A stretch of DNA of 60,816 bases from a virus, in the IMG/VR virus record IMGVR_UViG_3300007775_000010, positions 1-60,816 of that record; one strand, given 5' to 3'. The notes beneath the pieces are model-generated. The model was given only the letters and a program-made list of their open reading frames with translations. It had not been told where the DNA came from and made no database searches. The first letter of the stretch is position 1. Every line of letters begins with the position of its first letter. This document shows positions 32,905-41,179 of the stretch, in pieces. A program made the translations under genes and the position numbers.

Positions 32905-33834
32905 CTACGGCATCAGGAAAGTAACGTCGATTTTCTGGCCCTCTGGCAGCGGGCCCTCGGCCTCGAGGATGTCCACGTAGCGGGACCGGAGCCATGGGGC
33001 GAACGTGCGGGCGTCCTGACGGCAGAGTGCGATTGCGGAGCGCAGGGTCACCGCGTACACGTAGGCGCTCGGACCCCTCGTGAAGCGTGCGCGCTCGAGC
33101 ACTTCGACCGAGCCGGACGATGCGAGCAGCTCGCCGTCGAGGTTGCGCCCGACGTCGGTGAGCGACTCACTCACCGCGACCATGAGGTCGAGACCCTCTC
33201 GCCGGCGCCGGGGATCGGCGTCGGTGCGGCTCGTGATGATGTAGGCGGCGAACTGCTCAAAGTTGAGCGTCACGCCGCTCTGCACTCGGGACGAGCCCCG
33301 AGACATCCCAGTCGTGCGCCCCTCGACTGGAGTCGAGCGAAACCAGATGAGCAGCACCGCCGGGAATCGCCCAAGCTTTGCGTCAAAGAAGTCCTTGGCC
33401 TGGGTACCAGTCTCGAGGTCCTCGAAGAACCGCACCTCTTTGATCCAGCCCTCGGCGCCACCCGTGAAGTCGGCCGTCACGGTCACGGTTGGCTCAAGCC
33501 CGGCCACATCCGGGTACCACCGCAGGACGTCGCCTGCCTTGAGGTTTGCCCACTTGCCGCCGACGTTCGAGACGAGCGTCACCTGCGTCCCTGCGCTCGT
33601 TACCGTCCACTCGCCGCCCTCGTTGTGCGGGAGCTCGGTGGCCGGGTCTGCGTCGGTCTTGAACGGCCAGTGATACATGGCCGCTCCGTCTCGCACCGGC
33701 ACCAGGTAGGTGTTTCGCGGCACGACCACGTCCGCCCCGGTCGCCTTCGCCGTGACGGCCCCGGTGCCCCTAGTGCCCGTGAGCGGGTGCAGTTGCGCCA
33801 TGTAGGCGTTCGCCAGGTCCTCGATGGTGTTCAT
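32905..33834 (-). CDS. Mu gp37-like tail terminator/completion protein (DUF1834 type)
   Basis: This 309-residue protein ends with RFTRGPSAYVYAVTLRSAI and a final strand DVTFLM, and has DLMVAVSESLTDVGRNL in the middle, as in the gp37 family. The place before the sheath gene matches Mu. The extra beta-rich N-terminal half (about 30-160) makes it longer than Mu gp37. Confidence 0.6.
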   Translation of the reverse strand: MNTIEDLANAYMAQLHPLTGTRGTGAVTAKATGADVVVPRNTYLVPVRDGAAMYHWPFKTDADPATELPHNEGGEWTVTSAGTQVTLVSNVGGKWANLKAGDVLRWYPDVAGLEPTVTVTADFTGGAEGWIKEVRFFEDLETGTQAKDFFDAKLGRFPAVLLIWFRSTPVEGRTTGMSRGSSRVQSGVTLNFEQFAAYIITSRTDADPRRRREGLDLMVAVSESLTDVGRNLDGELLASSGSVEVLERARFTRGPSAYVYAVTLRSAIALCRQDARTFAPWLRSRYVDILEAEGPLPEGQKIDVTFLMP

Positions 33835-34274
33835 GCGCCGATCACGTCCTGCAGCAGCATCTCCGCCACGCTGTCGGTGAAGCCCTCGAAGTCGATAGCG
33901 GTGAAGTCACGCAGGGGGATCTTCGTCCGAGGTTCTTTGCTCACATGATAGATGGAGTAAGGCACGTCGGTGCCCGCAGCGGCCTCCGAGGGCCCGCTCG
34001 ACGGTTGGATCGAATTGAATAGGACCGCGGTGTCGCGAAGGATGGTGTAGGGCTCGGTCCCGCGGCGCGACGACTTGGTCGAGTCGGCCAAGTCCTCCCA
34101 CCTCTTTCCGCCGGCGACCGCGCCCTCCTCGAGGAACACCTCCTCGATCTGGGCGACGAGCTCCTCGGCAATCGACGGCGTGAAGTGAGCGAGGTTCTGC
34201 CCGCGCGCCTCGAGCTGGCGGACCACCTCGACGAGATCCGACGCGTCGTAGCTGACGCCGGCGAGGTCGGCCAT
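33831..34274 (-). CDS. Virion morphogenesis protein (Mu gpG-like)
   Basis: This 147-residue protein contains KRWEDLADSTKSSRRG and YTILRDTAVLFNSI, then RDFTAIDFEGFTDSV, the pattern of the phage virion morphogenesis family (Mu gpG / P2 gpS). These proteins act in tail completion and head-tail joining. It starts in a TGATG overlap with the gp36-like gene. Confidence 0.75.
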   Translation of the reverse strand: MADLAGVSYDASDLVEVVRQLEARGQNLAHFTPSIAEELVAQIEEVFLEEGAVAGGKRWEDLADSTKSSRRGTEPYTILRDTAVLFNSIQPSSGPSEAAAGTDVPYSIYHVSKEPRTKIPLRDFTAIDFEGFTDSVAEMLLQDVIGA

Positions 34275-34762
34275 CAGAACCCGCCCGGGCCAGGCTTTCC
34301 CGAGGCCCTGTCGGCCGCACTGGCGGCGAACACGAAAGGAGGGTCGGCGGCGTCGATGCCGGCGCCCACACGCTTGTTCTTCACGCCCACCGCGGCTTCG
34401 GAAGGGATCCGTAGGTCCGCCTTCTGCATTGCCTTGAGGCGCTGGATCGCCCGTTCGCGCACCTGGTGAAAGCGCCCCTGTCCCTGGTCGTTCAGCCATT
34501 CGCTGCGCCGCTCGCCGGCGTACCCCATCGCGATCGCGGCGGCAGTCCGGCGCAGCGTCTGGTCGGCGACGAGCTGGTCGAGGTCATCGTCGGTGTACCC
34601 CTTGCCCTTGAGGTGGGCGCGCACGTCAGCGTCCGCATCGGCGAGCACTTCGGCGACGATGCTGGCATCCGCAACACCGTCGCCGTCGTCGTCGAAGAAT
34701 TGCAGCCACTGGTCCGCCGAAAAGCGAGCCTTGACCGCGTCCTCGTCAACGAAGCCCGCCAT
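34274..34762 (-). CDS. Head-tail connector, Mu gp36-like (DUF1320)
   Basis: This 162-residue protein contains WLQFFDDDGDGVADASIVAEVLADADADV, then RTAAAIAMGYAGERRSEW and RFHQVRERAIQRLKAM, all typical of the gp36/DUF1320 family. It is placed between the capsid genes and the gpG/gp37-like genes, as in Mu. Confidence 0.8.
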   Translation of the reverse strand: MAGFVDEDAVKARFSADQWLQFFDDDGDGVADASIVAEVLADADADVRAHLKGKGYTDDDLDQLVADQTLRRTAAAIAMGYAGERRSEWLNDQGQGRFHQVRERAIQRLKAMQKADLRIPSEAAVGVKNKRVGAGIDAADPPFVFAASAADRASGKPGPGGF

Positions 34763-34766
34763 GGGA

Positions 34767-35159
34767 TTACGCCGAGCGCTGCGCCCTGGGCGGTGGCTTG
34801 ACCGAGATCAGCCCACGCCGCCCAAGCGTGCGCAGCCGGTCGCGTGAGAGCAGTCCCTTCGGCACCCGCTGCCCGATTCCTAGGTGGATCCGGCGACCGC
34901 TCTTTTGCACCATGATCGGGTCGCGCACGTACAGCGTCTTGCCGTTCGCCGTTTCCTCCCACTTTGGCGGCGGCTCCTCGACCTTGTCCGGCACATCCGG
35001 ATCGCCGAGAGCAGCGATTGCCTCCTCGAGCTCCTCGGGTGAGTCATCGGATGCATCGTCGACGTTGTCGAAGTCGACGTCATCGAGACTCGCCGTGTGA
35101 GCCTGGGCCTGCTCTTGCGCCTTTCCGGTTCGCTTACCGCGCTTATTGTTGGTTGCCAT
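34767..35159 (-). CDS. Small acidic connector-region protein
   Basis: This 130-residue protein starts at ATG 35159 with a purine-rich site upstream. It has a basic N-terminus, an acidic middle (DDVDFDNVDDASDD) and a C-terminal domain with TLYVRDPIMVQKSGRRIHLG. In Mu-like phages a small protein of this kind lies between capsid and gp36. Its function is unknown. Confidence 0.6.
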   Translation of the reverse strand: MATNNKRGKRTGKAQEQAQAHTASLDDVDFDNVDDASDDSPEELEEAIAALGDPDVPDKVEEPPPKWEETANGKTLYVRDPIMVQKSGRRIHLGIGQRVPKGLLSRDRLRTLGRRGLISVKPPPRAQRSA

Positions 35160-35231
35160 GTTTCTTGCCTTTCTAGAAGGCCGTGGCAACCCGCGCGAAC
35201 GACTCGGCCGGCGCTACGGCCAGTGACCCAA

Positions 35232-36284
35232 TCAGGTCTTGACGTTCTTGATCAGCCCGCCGCACACGTCGCTGATCATCTTCACGTCTTCGGCGTGGCC
35301 CGCTACGAGCATGGTGCTGCCCTCGAGACCTTCCTCCTCGACCTGATATTCGCGACTGGTGTAGCCGGTGCCGCTCTCACCGCGACGGCGGAACGTCTGA
35401 ATCGTACGCACCGACATTGGGTTTCCGTCCGCACCAGGCGGGTTGCAGGTGAGCACCACGTCATCACCGAGAACGAAGTCGAGCAGTCCCGTGCTCTCGT
35501 TCAGCTGCTTCTCTGGCGTGACGTGGAACGGAGGGAATCCCGGGATGACGAAGTCGAGCTGCATCTGGGCGCCCGCTCCCTTGACGGCCTGCGCCTGCGG
35601 CGCGTTGTCGCCGAGCATCTGCCGCATGTGGTCGCGCACCGACGGGTGCCGCAAGAAGATGTGCGCCCCCACGGGTGCCATCCAAATGTCCGTGACGGGC
35701 TGCGCGGAGGCCTCGATCCGCGTCTCCAGGTCGAGGATCGGGTCGCTGTTCAGCGGGTCATCCCACGCCGTCGCAAGCGTCACGCGGTTGGCTGCGTTCC
35801 AGCTGGCGGTGTTCCGCAAGATCGTCCACACCCGGGACTCACGGTCGAGACCGAGGCCACGCGCTACGATCTGCCCGCTTGCCTGCTTGAGGTCGTAGTT
35901 TGCCTGCGCCGCCGTCACCTTGGGGATCAAGCTGCCGAGCTGGCGCTCGAGCACCGTGTAGTCGAGCAGCGTGGACTCCGGGTCGATCTGCCGCACCCGG
36001 CTGCGCCGGGACCCTTCGACGTTCACGGTCTTGAACATGTTGTTCAGGCCGAAAAACCGGAACTTGTCGGTGTCCTTGTCAACCAGGAAGACGGGCGCCA
36101 CCTCGTCGGCCCGCAGCCCGAAGGGAGAGAACCCGGCGATATAGGTGTCCAGCTCCTCCTGGATCGTGACGTCCGAGGGAGACAGCGCCAGGGTGATGGT
36201 CTCGCCCGCGCGCCCGATGCCGGGCTGGTCCGCCGCGAGCATCACGCTCATGGTGGCTGCCTGTGCGATTCGTCGAAGTTTCAT
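35232..36284 (-). CDS. Major capsid protein
   Basis: This 350-residue protein follows the decoration gene and has features of HK97-fold capsid proteins: DKFRFFGLNNMFKT, DRESRVWTIL, WDDPLNSDPILDLETRIEA, then IFLRHPSVRDHM. A ribosome site GGGAGC precedes the ATG. The place between protease/decoration and connector genes agrees. No separate scaffold gene is seen, which fits the protease/scaffold arrangement upstream. Confidence 0.85.
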   Translation of the reverse strand: MKLRRIAQAATMSVMLAADQPGIGRAGETITLALSPSDVTIQEELDTYIAGFSPFGLRADEVAPVFLVDKDTDKFRFFGLNNMFKTVNVEGSRRSRVRQIDPESTLLDYTVLERQLGSLIPKVTAAQANYDLKQASGQIVARGLGLDRESRVWTILRNTASWNAANRVTLATAWDDPLNSDPILDLETRIEASAQPVTDIWMAPVGAHIFLRHPSVRDHMRQMLGDNAPQAQAVKGAGAQMQLDFVIPGFPPFHVTPEKQLNESTGLLDFVLGDDVVLTCNPPGADGNPMSVRTIQTFRRRGESGTGYTSREYQVEEEGLEGSTMLVAGHAEDVKMISDVCGGLIKNVKT

Positions 36285-36314
36285 GGTGCGTTGCTCCCTA
36301 TGCTGCTCTCTGGA

Positions 36315-36716
36315 CTAGGCTCCGTGTTGCTGGCCTGGTGCGACGAGGGTTGCCTCGATGAGGTCGCCGGCGACTCCGCCGGTCGTTTCGGAGATGGCGC
36401 CGACGCACTGGAGATCGGCGGAGACTGGGATTGCGCGACCGGTCCCGTCGGAAGTGAGTTTGATCCCCTCGGCCGCCACGGCGGCGCCGATCTCGAGGAT
36501 CACGGTACCCAGGCTCCTGGCGATGTCGCCGTTGGCCCCGTCCGCGATGTTCTCGAGTGAGACGCCCTGGATGACATCCGTCGCAGCTGCCGCCAGCTGG
36601 ACAGCGTCAGGCCCGTTGCCCGGGTCGTTCTTGATGAACCGGTGCGGGGGTACGGCGACGCCGCTGCGGTTGCGGCCAGGGACGATATGGGGCGTGTCTT
36701 GTCTCAGTTTCGGCAT
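36315..36716 (-). CDS. Capsid decoration protein (DUF2190-like)
   Basis: This 133-residue, Ala/Gly-rich beta protein has AAATDVIQGVSLENIADGANGDIA and AEGIKLTSDGTGRAIPV, the pattern of DUF2190/head decoration proteins. It lies directly before the major capsid gene. Confidence 0.75.
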   Translation of the reverse strand: MPKLRQDTPHIVPGRNRSGVAVPPHRFIKNDPGNGPDAVQLAAAATDVIQGVSLENIADGANGDIARSLGTVILEIGAAVAAEGIKLTSDGTGRAIPVSADLQCVGAISETTGGVAGDLIEATLVAPGQQHGA

Positions 36717-36755
36717 TGCCTTCGCTCCTGGGTGACCTGGGTGATTCCCCCGCCG

Positions 36756-38432
36756 CTAGGCGGACAGTTGCGTGTTGCTCGTGAACACCACGCCGCTCTC
36801 TCGGAGCGCGCGCAGCTCTCGGAAAGCGTCGTCGCGACCGAGCCCCTGGTTTTGGCTGCAGAGGTAGGACACGGCCCGCTCGGTGTCGTTGCGGCCCGCG
36901 TGCTTGCTGACGTCGACCACCTTGCCGCCGCCGGTGGCTCGGTTCGCGTCGTTGCCGAGCGCGAGCGTTCGCGTCTCGGAAGCCGCCGGTGGCGTGAACT
37001 GCGCGCCATCGGGGCCGGCAACGAGCTGCGTGAGCAGGTGAGCGTGCTTCGCCTCGGGCACGCCGTAGTGCGTGAGGAACGCCTTGCGACCGGTTTCCCT
37101 GGCATTCGCGAGCAGCTTGCCCCGGTCGGCCACACCCTCGGGCACCTTCGCGGACTCCTCCCGGATGAGCACAGCGCGATGCGAGGACAACGCGACGGAA
37201 GCCGACTTGTCGAAGCCCTTGGAGGTCAGCGCGGCGTTGACGTCCATCTCGGCCTGCGCCTCGTCGACCTTGGTCTGTTGCGCCAGGGCGGCGTCGAGCT
37301 CCGCCTTGACCGAGTCAAGCTTGCTCGCCGCGTCTCGCAGTTGGGCCACGTTCTCGAGGGCGGCCGGGGCGTCCTTCACACCCAGAGCACCGAGGATGCT
37401 CTGCAGGTCACCGCCGGCGGATGCCAACTCCTGCACAGCGCTCTCGACGTCCGCATCCTCCTGCAGCATCCGGACTGAAAGCGTCACGCGGCTTTTGGTG
37501 AGGATTGCGGCCAGTTTCTTTCCGAGGTCACTGAGTCCCATGGCTTCTCCGGGTGGTGCTTTCGACTGCGTCGACTGATCGCCCTCTGCCAGCCCCCCGG
37601 CAGCCTTGCGAATTTCCGCGCCTAGCTCTTCGAGGGTCGAAGTGACGGGCAGACCGAAGGTCGTACGCAGGGCGGCGATGAGGTCGTCGACCTCGAGACC
37701 CTGCGGGGGGATGCCAGCTCCGCTCGCCCAGCCGAGCACCTTCTCGACCTCGGCCATTGTGGCGGCCGTGTCGGCGGTCGCCGGCAAGCCGAGCAGCTCG
37801 CGCGTCTGCTCCAGCGCCTTCTCGGTGGATCCGGCGGGGTAGCCATAGAACTGGGAGAGCCCCCTGAGCCCCATCCGGGCAGCGGCGATCGGAATGGGCG
37901 TCAGCTCAGTGAGGAACGGCTGATTGGTGAACGCGATGCTGGTGATCTTCGGGCCAATATCGTTGCCGGAGACCCCATCGATGGCCTTTGGGTTGAAGGC
38001 GATCGAGACGTACTGATACTCCTCGTCGGCGATCTGCTGACGGACCTTCTTTCCGAGCTTCGTAAGCGCCCAGAGCTGCGCTTTGCCGTCGCTACTCTGG
38101 CGCACCTCGAGGTCGCGAGCCCACGCTGGGGCAGGCGTTCCGCTCTCGGGAATCGCCCCGAGGAACGCAGCCATTTCGCTGGCGTGCTCGTAGTCATACG
38201 GCACGACGGGAGATGAGCCGTGGCCGTCGTCGCCGAGCTTGAAGCGCGCATCCGCCTTGAAGTTGCGGACCATGGTGGCGAACACATCCGCGTTGAGCGC
38301 GAAGGGACCGGACTTGTGGCCTCGATACTCGCCCTCGGTGGCCACGTGGATCCACTTGACCTCGGGCACCTCGGCGCCGACCGAGGCCTCCTCGAGGCGG
38401 ATCGACGCGGCAAGCAGGAACGGGCGAAGCAT
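36756..38432 (-). CDS. Capsid protease with scaffold domain (Mu gpI-like)
   Basis: This 558-residue protein has an N-terminal protease part with IHVATEGEYRGH, FATMVRNFKA, VPYDYEHASEM and EYQYVSIAFNPKAID, which is the Mu gpI pattern. A long Ala/Glu-rich helical scaffold region (about 290-480) follows, then a C-terminal piece. In Mu the same gene also makes the scaffold from an internal start. It precedes the decoration and capsid genes. Confidence 0.85.
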   Translation of the reverse strand: MLRPFLLAASIRLEEASVGAEVPEVKWIHVATEGEYRGHKSGPFALNADVFATMVRNFKADARFKLGDDGHGSSPVVPYDYEHASEMAAFLGAIPESGTPAPAWARDLEVRQSSDGKAQLWALTKLGKKVRQQIADEEYQYVSIAFNPKAIDGVSGNDIGPKITSIAFTNQPFLTELTPIPIAAARMGLRGLSQFYGYPAGSTEKALEQTRELLGLPATADTAATMAEVEKVLGWASGAGIPPQGLEVDDLIAALRTTFGLPVTSTLEELGAEIRKAAGGLAEGDQSTQSKAPPGEAMGLSDLGKKLAAILTKSRVTLSVRMLQEDADVESAVQELASAGGDLQSILGALGVKDAPAALENVAQLRDAASKLDSVKAELDAALAQQTKVDEAQAEMDVNAALTSKGFDKSASVALSSHRAVLIREESAKVPEGVADRGKLLANARETGRKAFLTHYGVPEAKHAHLLTQLVAGPDGAQFTPPAASETRTLALGNDANRATGGGKVVDVSKHAGRNDTERAVSYLCSQNQGLGRDDAFRELRALRESGVVFTSNTQLSA

Positions 38433-38435
38433 GGC

Positions 38436-38660
38436 CTAGACCCTCGGCGGCCAGTTCCAATGGCCGGGCTTCGGTTCGGGCGAGTAGGGGACCAGGCGAT
38501 TGAAAAACTGCCCGGTGGGGTTGAGCACGCAGAGCCCGACCCTGCCCTCGCTATCGCCCTCGACCTCGGTAATGATCGCGGCGCGCGGTTCTGGCAGATA
38601 CTCGCCGCCGGGCGTTCCGTAGCTCTGGTAGTGGACGATGCGTCCGATGCTCGGAGTCAT
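38436..38660 (-). CDS. Small SH3-like phage protein
   Basis: This 74-residue protein starts with IGRIVHYQSYGTPGG and ends with HWNWPPRV, a pattern seen in many small phage proteins of unknown role. It overlaps the preceding gene (TGATG). Confidence 0.6.
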   Translation of the reverse strand: MTPSIGRIVHYQSYGTPGGEYLPEPRAAIITEVEGDSEGRVGLCVLNPTGQFFNRLVPYSPEPKPGHWNWPPRV

Positions 38661-39004
38661 CAGCCCACCGTCCCGGCGCGCTTGAGCAACCAGTCCGTGC
38701 CGTCGAACTGAACCTCGGCGAAGCCGACGAGGGAGGCGGGGAGCACGACGATCGTCCCGCTACCAGTCCCCCCGTTGGTGAGGGTCAGGGTGAACGCCTC
38801 GGCGTCCACGCGAGTGATCGTGATGGTGTCGCCGGCCTTGGCGCCAGTCGGCTGCACGACCGGCGCGCGGTTCGCGGTCAAGGTCGCGGCAGGGAGGCGC
38901 CGCCAGCGGCCCTGGCTCACGAGGATATCGTTCGCGTTGTCGCCCAGGTCGGCACCTGGGTCCTTGATTTCCGCCTGCAGGCGGGCGAGTAGCTGAGCGC
39001 TCAT
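38660..39004 (-). CDS. Small virion-region protein
   Basis: This 114-residue protein starts at the ATG at 39004, just after a late-promoter copy. It has a helical start and a beta-rich second half with NGGTGSGTIVVLP and VQFDGTDWLLKR, which often occurs in tail or capsid accessory proteins. Longer starts upstream would overlap the promoter and the previous gene. Confidence 0.55.
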   Translation of the reverse strand: MSAQLLARLQAEIKDPGADLGDNANDILVSQGRWRRLPAATLTANRAPVVQPTGAKAGDTITITRVDAEAFTLTLTNGGTGSGTIVVLPASLVGFAEVQFDGTDWLLKRAGTVG

Positions 39005-39042
39005 GGCCGGCGACGCTACGGACGCCGCCGGTGCCTCGCGAA
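39005..39042 (-). promoter_or_regulatory. Late promoter copy 4 (head genes)
   Basis: TTCGCG (39042-39037), 16 nt, CGTAGC (39020-39015), then GTCGCCGGCC and the ATG. Ten bases separate the -10-like box from the start codon. It would drive the protease, decoration and capsid genes downstream. Confidence 0.65.
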
Positions 39043-39044
39043 TA

Positions 39045-39293
39045 TCAGGACTGTTCGACGACGATCGTGGAGCTACGCGAGAAGTAGGCCGGGAGGGCCT
39101 CGAAGAAGCGCTTGCCGTCGTCTGGACCGACCAACCCACGCCTATCACGCACGACGCGCTGCTCGAGCATTCTGCGCAGCTGACCGGAGCCCCGCTCCCA
39201 CTTGATGGAGACCCTGTCTCCCTTCAGTTCGAGCGTTGCCTCGAGGCGGCGATCCGAGCCGTCCTGGTTCTGCGATGAGATGGTGAGTGTCAC
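39045..39293 (-). CDS. Small hypothetical protein after the MuF gene
   Basis: This 82-residue protein starts at a GTG in a GTGA overlap with the MuF-kinase gene. The first half looks like a beta meander (LEATLELKGDRVSIKW), the second is Arg-rich. Its coupling to the MuF-kinase gene makes it worth testing as a cognate inhibitor, but the sequence itself gives no sign of that. Confidence 0.55.
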   Translation of the reverse strand: MTLTISSQNQDGSDRRLEATLELKGDRVSIKWERGSGQLRRMLEQRVVRDRRGLVGPDDGKRFFEALPAYFSRSSTIVVEQS

Positions 39294-41179
39294 TTGATCA
39301 GCTTGTCGATGGTTTGGAGCTCTGCCGAGTCTATCAGCTCACCCGGAGCGCTGAACGACAGCTCGATTGTATGAGCGATGTCAGGGTCTTCCACCTTCTC
39401 GAGGACATCCCGAGTGAGCCTACCCGTCTGCTGCAGGTGACGGGCCCGTACCAGGGCGGCCCGCCGAGCTGGCTTGGGTATGCCCCGGCGCTCCAGGATG
39501 CGATTCAGATCCTTGAGCTTCAGACCTCGCACGCGCTTGAGGATGTCGCTGTCTAGCCCGACCAGGTCGGCGCCGGGAACGCTCCGAAACCCCTCCGGGA
39601 ACTGGAGCGGGAAAGCGAGCCCGTTGTCGATGGCAATGCAGCGCCCATCCGGCCGGATCATGGCATTACCCAGGTGGCGATCGCAGTTGGCGGAAATGAA
39701 GTCGAGCGCCGTGGTGCGGTTGGCCGTCTTGGCCTCGGCGACGGTGCCAAGTGGTGATTTCAGGAACGTCTTCGCGTCGCTGGCGAACTCCTGAAAGCTG
39801 CCGACGCCCATGCCGGAGCCAGATAGGTCCGCGGCGATGGTCGTCGGCACAACCGTCGCTCCCCCCAGCGCGCGATCCAGGTCATAGGCCGCTGCCTCGC
39901 GCTTGTAGAACCCTCCCTCCTCCCACGTGTCACCCAAGCCCGTCTCGCCGGAGGCGGGCTTGTAAACTGCCCTGATCGTCTTTCCGTCGGCTGTCTCCAG
40001 CTCGACCAGCTGGGTCTGATTGATGCCGCCTCGGAGCCGCTGCTGCGCCCCTCGCACTTTCGCCGACTCCATCTGCTGCGCCAGGCCTGGGGCGGGACGC
40101 TTGGGAGCTGGGCGGTTGCGCGGTCTTCTCGGCGGTGGGATGCGTGCGGGAGGGCTTGGCTGTTGAGCGACTGAACTGGCTGGACGACTCGGTACGCTGA
40201 ACGACCTACGGCCACCGCCGCTCCACCCCGGATCGGGCAGGGGTGTCGGCATGTCCTCACCGCGTACGATCGTGAGCCCCTTTCGCATGCGCAGCGACCG
40301 CACGCGGCATCTGCAATTAAATCCACTGGGCGGATAGGCTCGCCGCCACCAAGGGTCGTCTGCTCGCAGTACCTTGCGATGGGCGCCCTTGTGCGTGACG
40401 CGGCTCCGACTGTCGGCGACCGAGATCCACTGCCACAGCGGCCGCAGCGCGAGCACCTGGGGCTGGGTTTGCTGCTGGTAGCGCCCGCCGTTGTAGGCCG
40501 ACATGGCGCCAGTCCTGAACACGGTCTCGACGTGACTCGGGTTGCGCGGAGTCCACCCGGCGGACTCGAGGCGCTCGTTGACCGCCTTGCGGAAGTCCCG
40601 CAGCTCCGCCCCCTTCGCGACCTGGCGCACGAGCTCCCGCTTGACGGTGTCGACCACGCGCTTGCTCGCGGCGCCGGCGACCGTGAAGGCCTGCGTCCGG
40701 GCCTCGTCGGTCATCGCGTCGAACACGTCGCGCGTGACGGGTGAGCGCCGCTCGAAGCTCGCGATAGCGTCGTCGATCCCCCGGTGAGTGAACCTCGGCT
40801 GCGTATCGAGCAGGATCGGGTGATAGCGTGCTGACACGTACGCACCGAACCGGGCCGGAGCGACGAGGTCGTCCTCCTCGGCCTCGTAGTCCGCATCGAG
40901 GGCACCGAGCATGCCCCCGTGCAGGCTCGCGTCGCCGAAGGCCTGGGCGAACGCGTCGCGGTCGAACCGCTTCGCCGCGCGGTCTATCGCGCGCTTGATG
41001 GCCGCCGGATCGTCGAGGTCCTCGATTGCCTCGAGCAGCTCATCGACCCACGAGCGAACAGCCCGGGTTGCCTTGCGCACCCCGCGCTCGACGATGGCGT
41101 CAGGGGAGCCGAACACCGTGTCGGGCTGGGCTGCGAGCAGGATCCGCCCGCCGCAGTCAGAGCACGACGCGGCCGGCAT
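39290..41179 (-). CDS. MuF head morphogenesis protein fused to a PI3/4K-like kinase domain
   Basis: This 629-residue protein has three parts. The N-terminus carries CSDCGG. The MuF domain ends near residue 296 with SAYNGGRYQQQTQ, WQWISVADSRSRVTHKGAHR and PPSGFNCRCRVRS, the classic MuF motifs of Mu gp30/SPP1 gp7. A Pro/Arg-rich linker (about 325-368) follows. The C-terminal domain (about 375-545) has the layout of atypical lipid/protein kinases: AVYKP (Lys407), an Glu428 helix, the catalytic loop DRHLGN (500-505) and IDNG (517-520) as metal-binding motif. MuF proteins enter the virion, so the kinase may be delivered into the cell. The gene overlaps portal by 23 bases. Confidence 0.8.
   Translation of the reverse strand: MPAASCSDCGGRILLAAQPDTVFGSPDAIVERGVRKATRAVRSWVDELLEAIEDLDDPAAIKRAIDRAAKRFDRDAFAQAFGDASLHGGMLGALDADYEAEEDDLVAPARFGAYVSARYHPILLDTQPRFTHRGIDDAIASFERRSPVTRDVFDAMTDEARTQAFTVAGAASKRVVDTVKRELVRQVAKGAELRDFRKAVNERLESAGWTPRNPSHVETVFRTGAMSAYNGGRYQQQTQPQVLALRPLWQWISVADSRSRVTHKGAHRKVLRADDPWWRRAYPPSGFNCRCRVRSLRMRKGLTIVRGEDMPTPLPDPGWSGGGRRSFSVPSRPASSVAQQPSPPARIPPPRRPRNRPAPKRPAPGLAQQMESAKVRGAQQRLRGGINQTQLVELETADGKTIRAVYKPASGETGLGDTWEEGGFYKREAAAYDLDRALGGATVVPTTIAADLSGSGMGVGSFQEFASDAKTFLKSPLGTVAEAKTANRTTALDFISANCDRHLGNAMIRPDGRCIAIDNGLAFPLQFPEGFRSVPGADLVGLDSDILKRVRGLKLKDLNRILERRGIPKPARRAALVRARHLQQTGRLTRDVLEKVEDPDIAHTIELSFSAPGELIDSAELQTIDKLIK

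Noticed and set aside
32894-32907. Sixth late promoter (CCGTAGCG before the gene at 32893)
   Set aside because: The TAG belongs to the stop of the preceding gene, the GTCGCC segment is missing and no TTCG lies 16 nt upstream.
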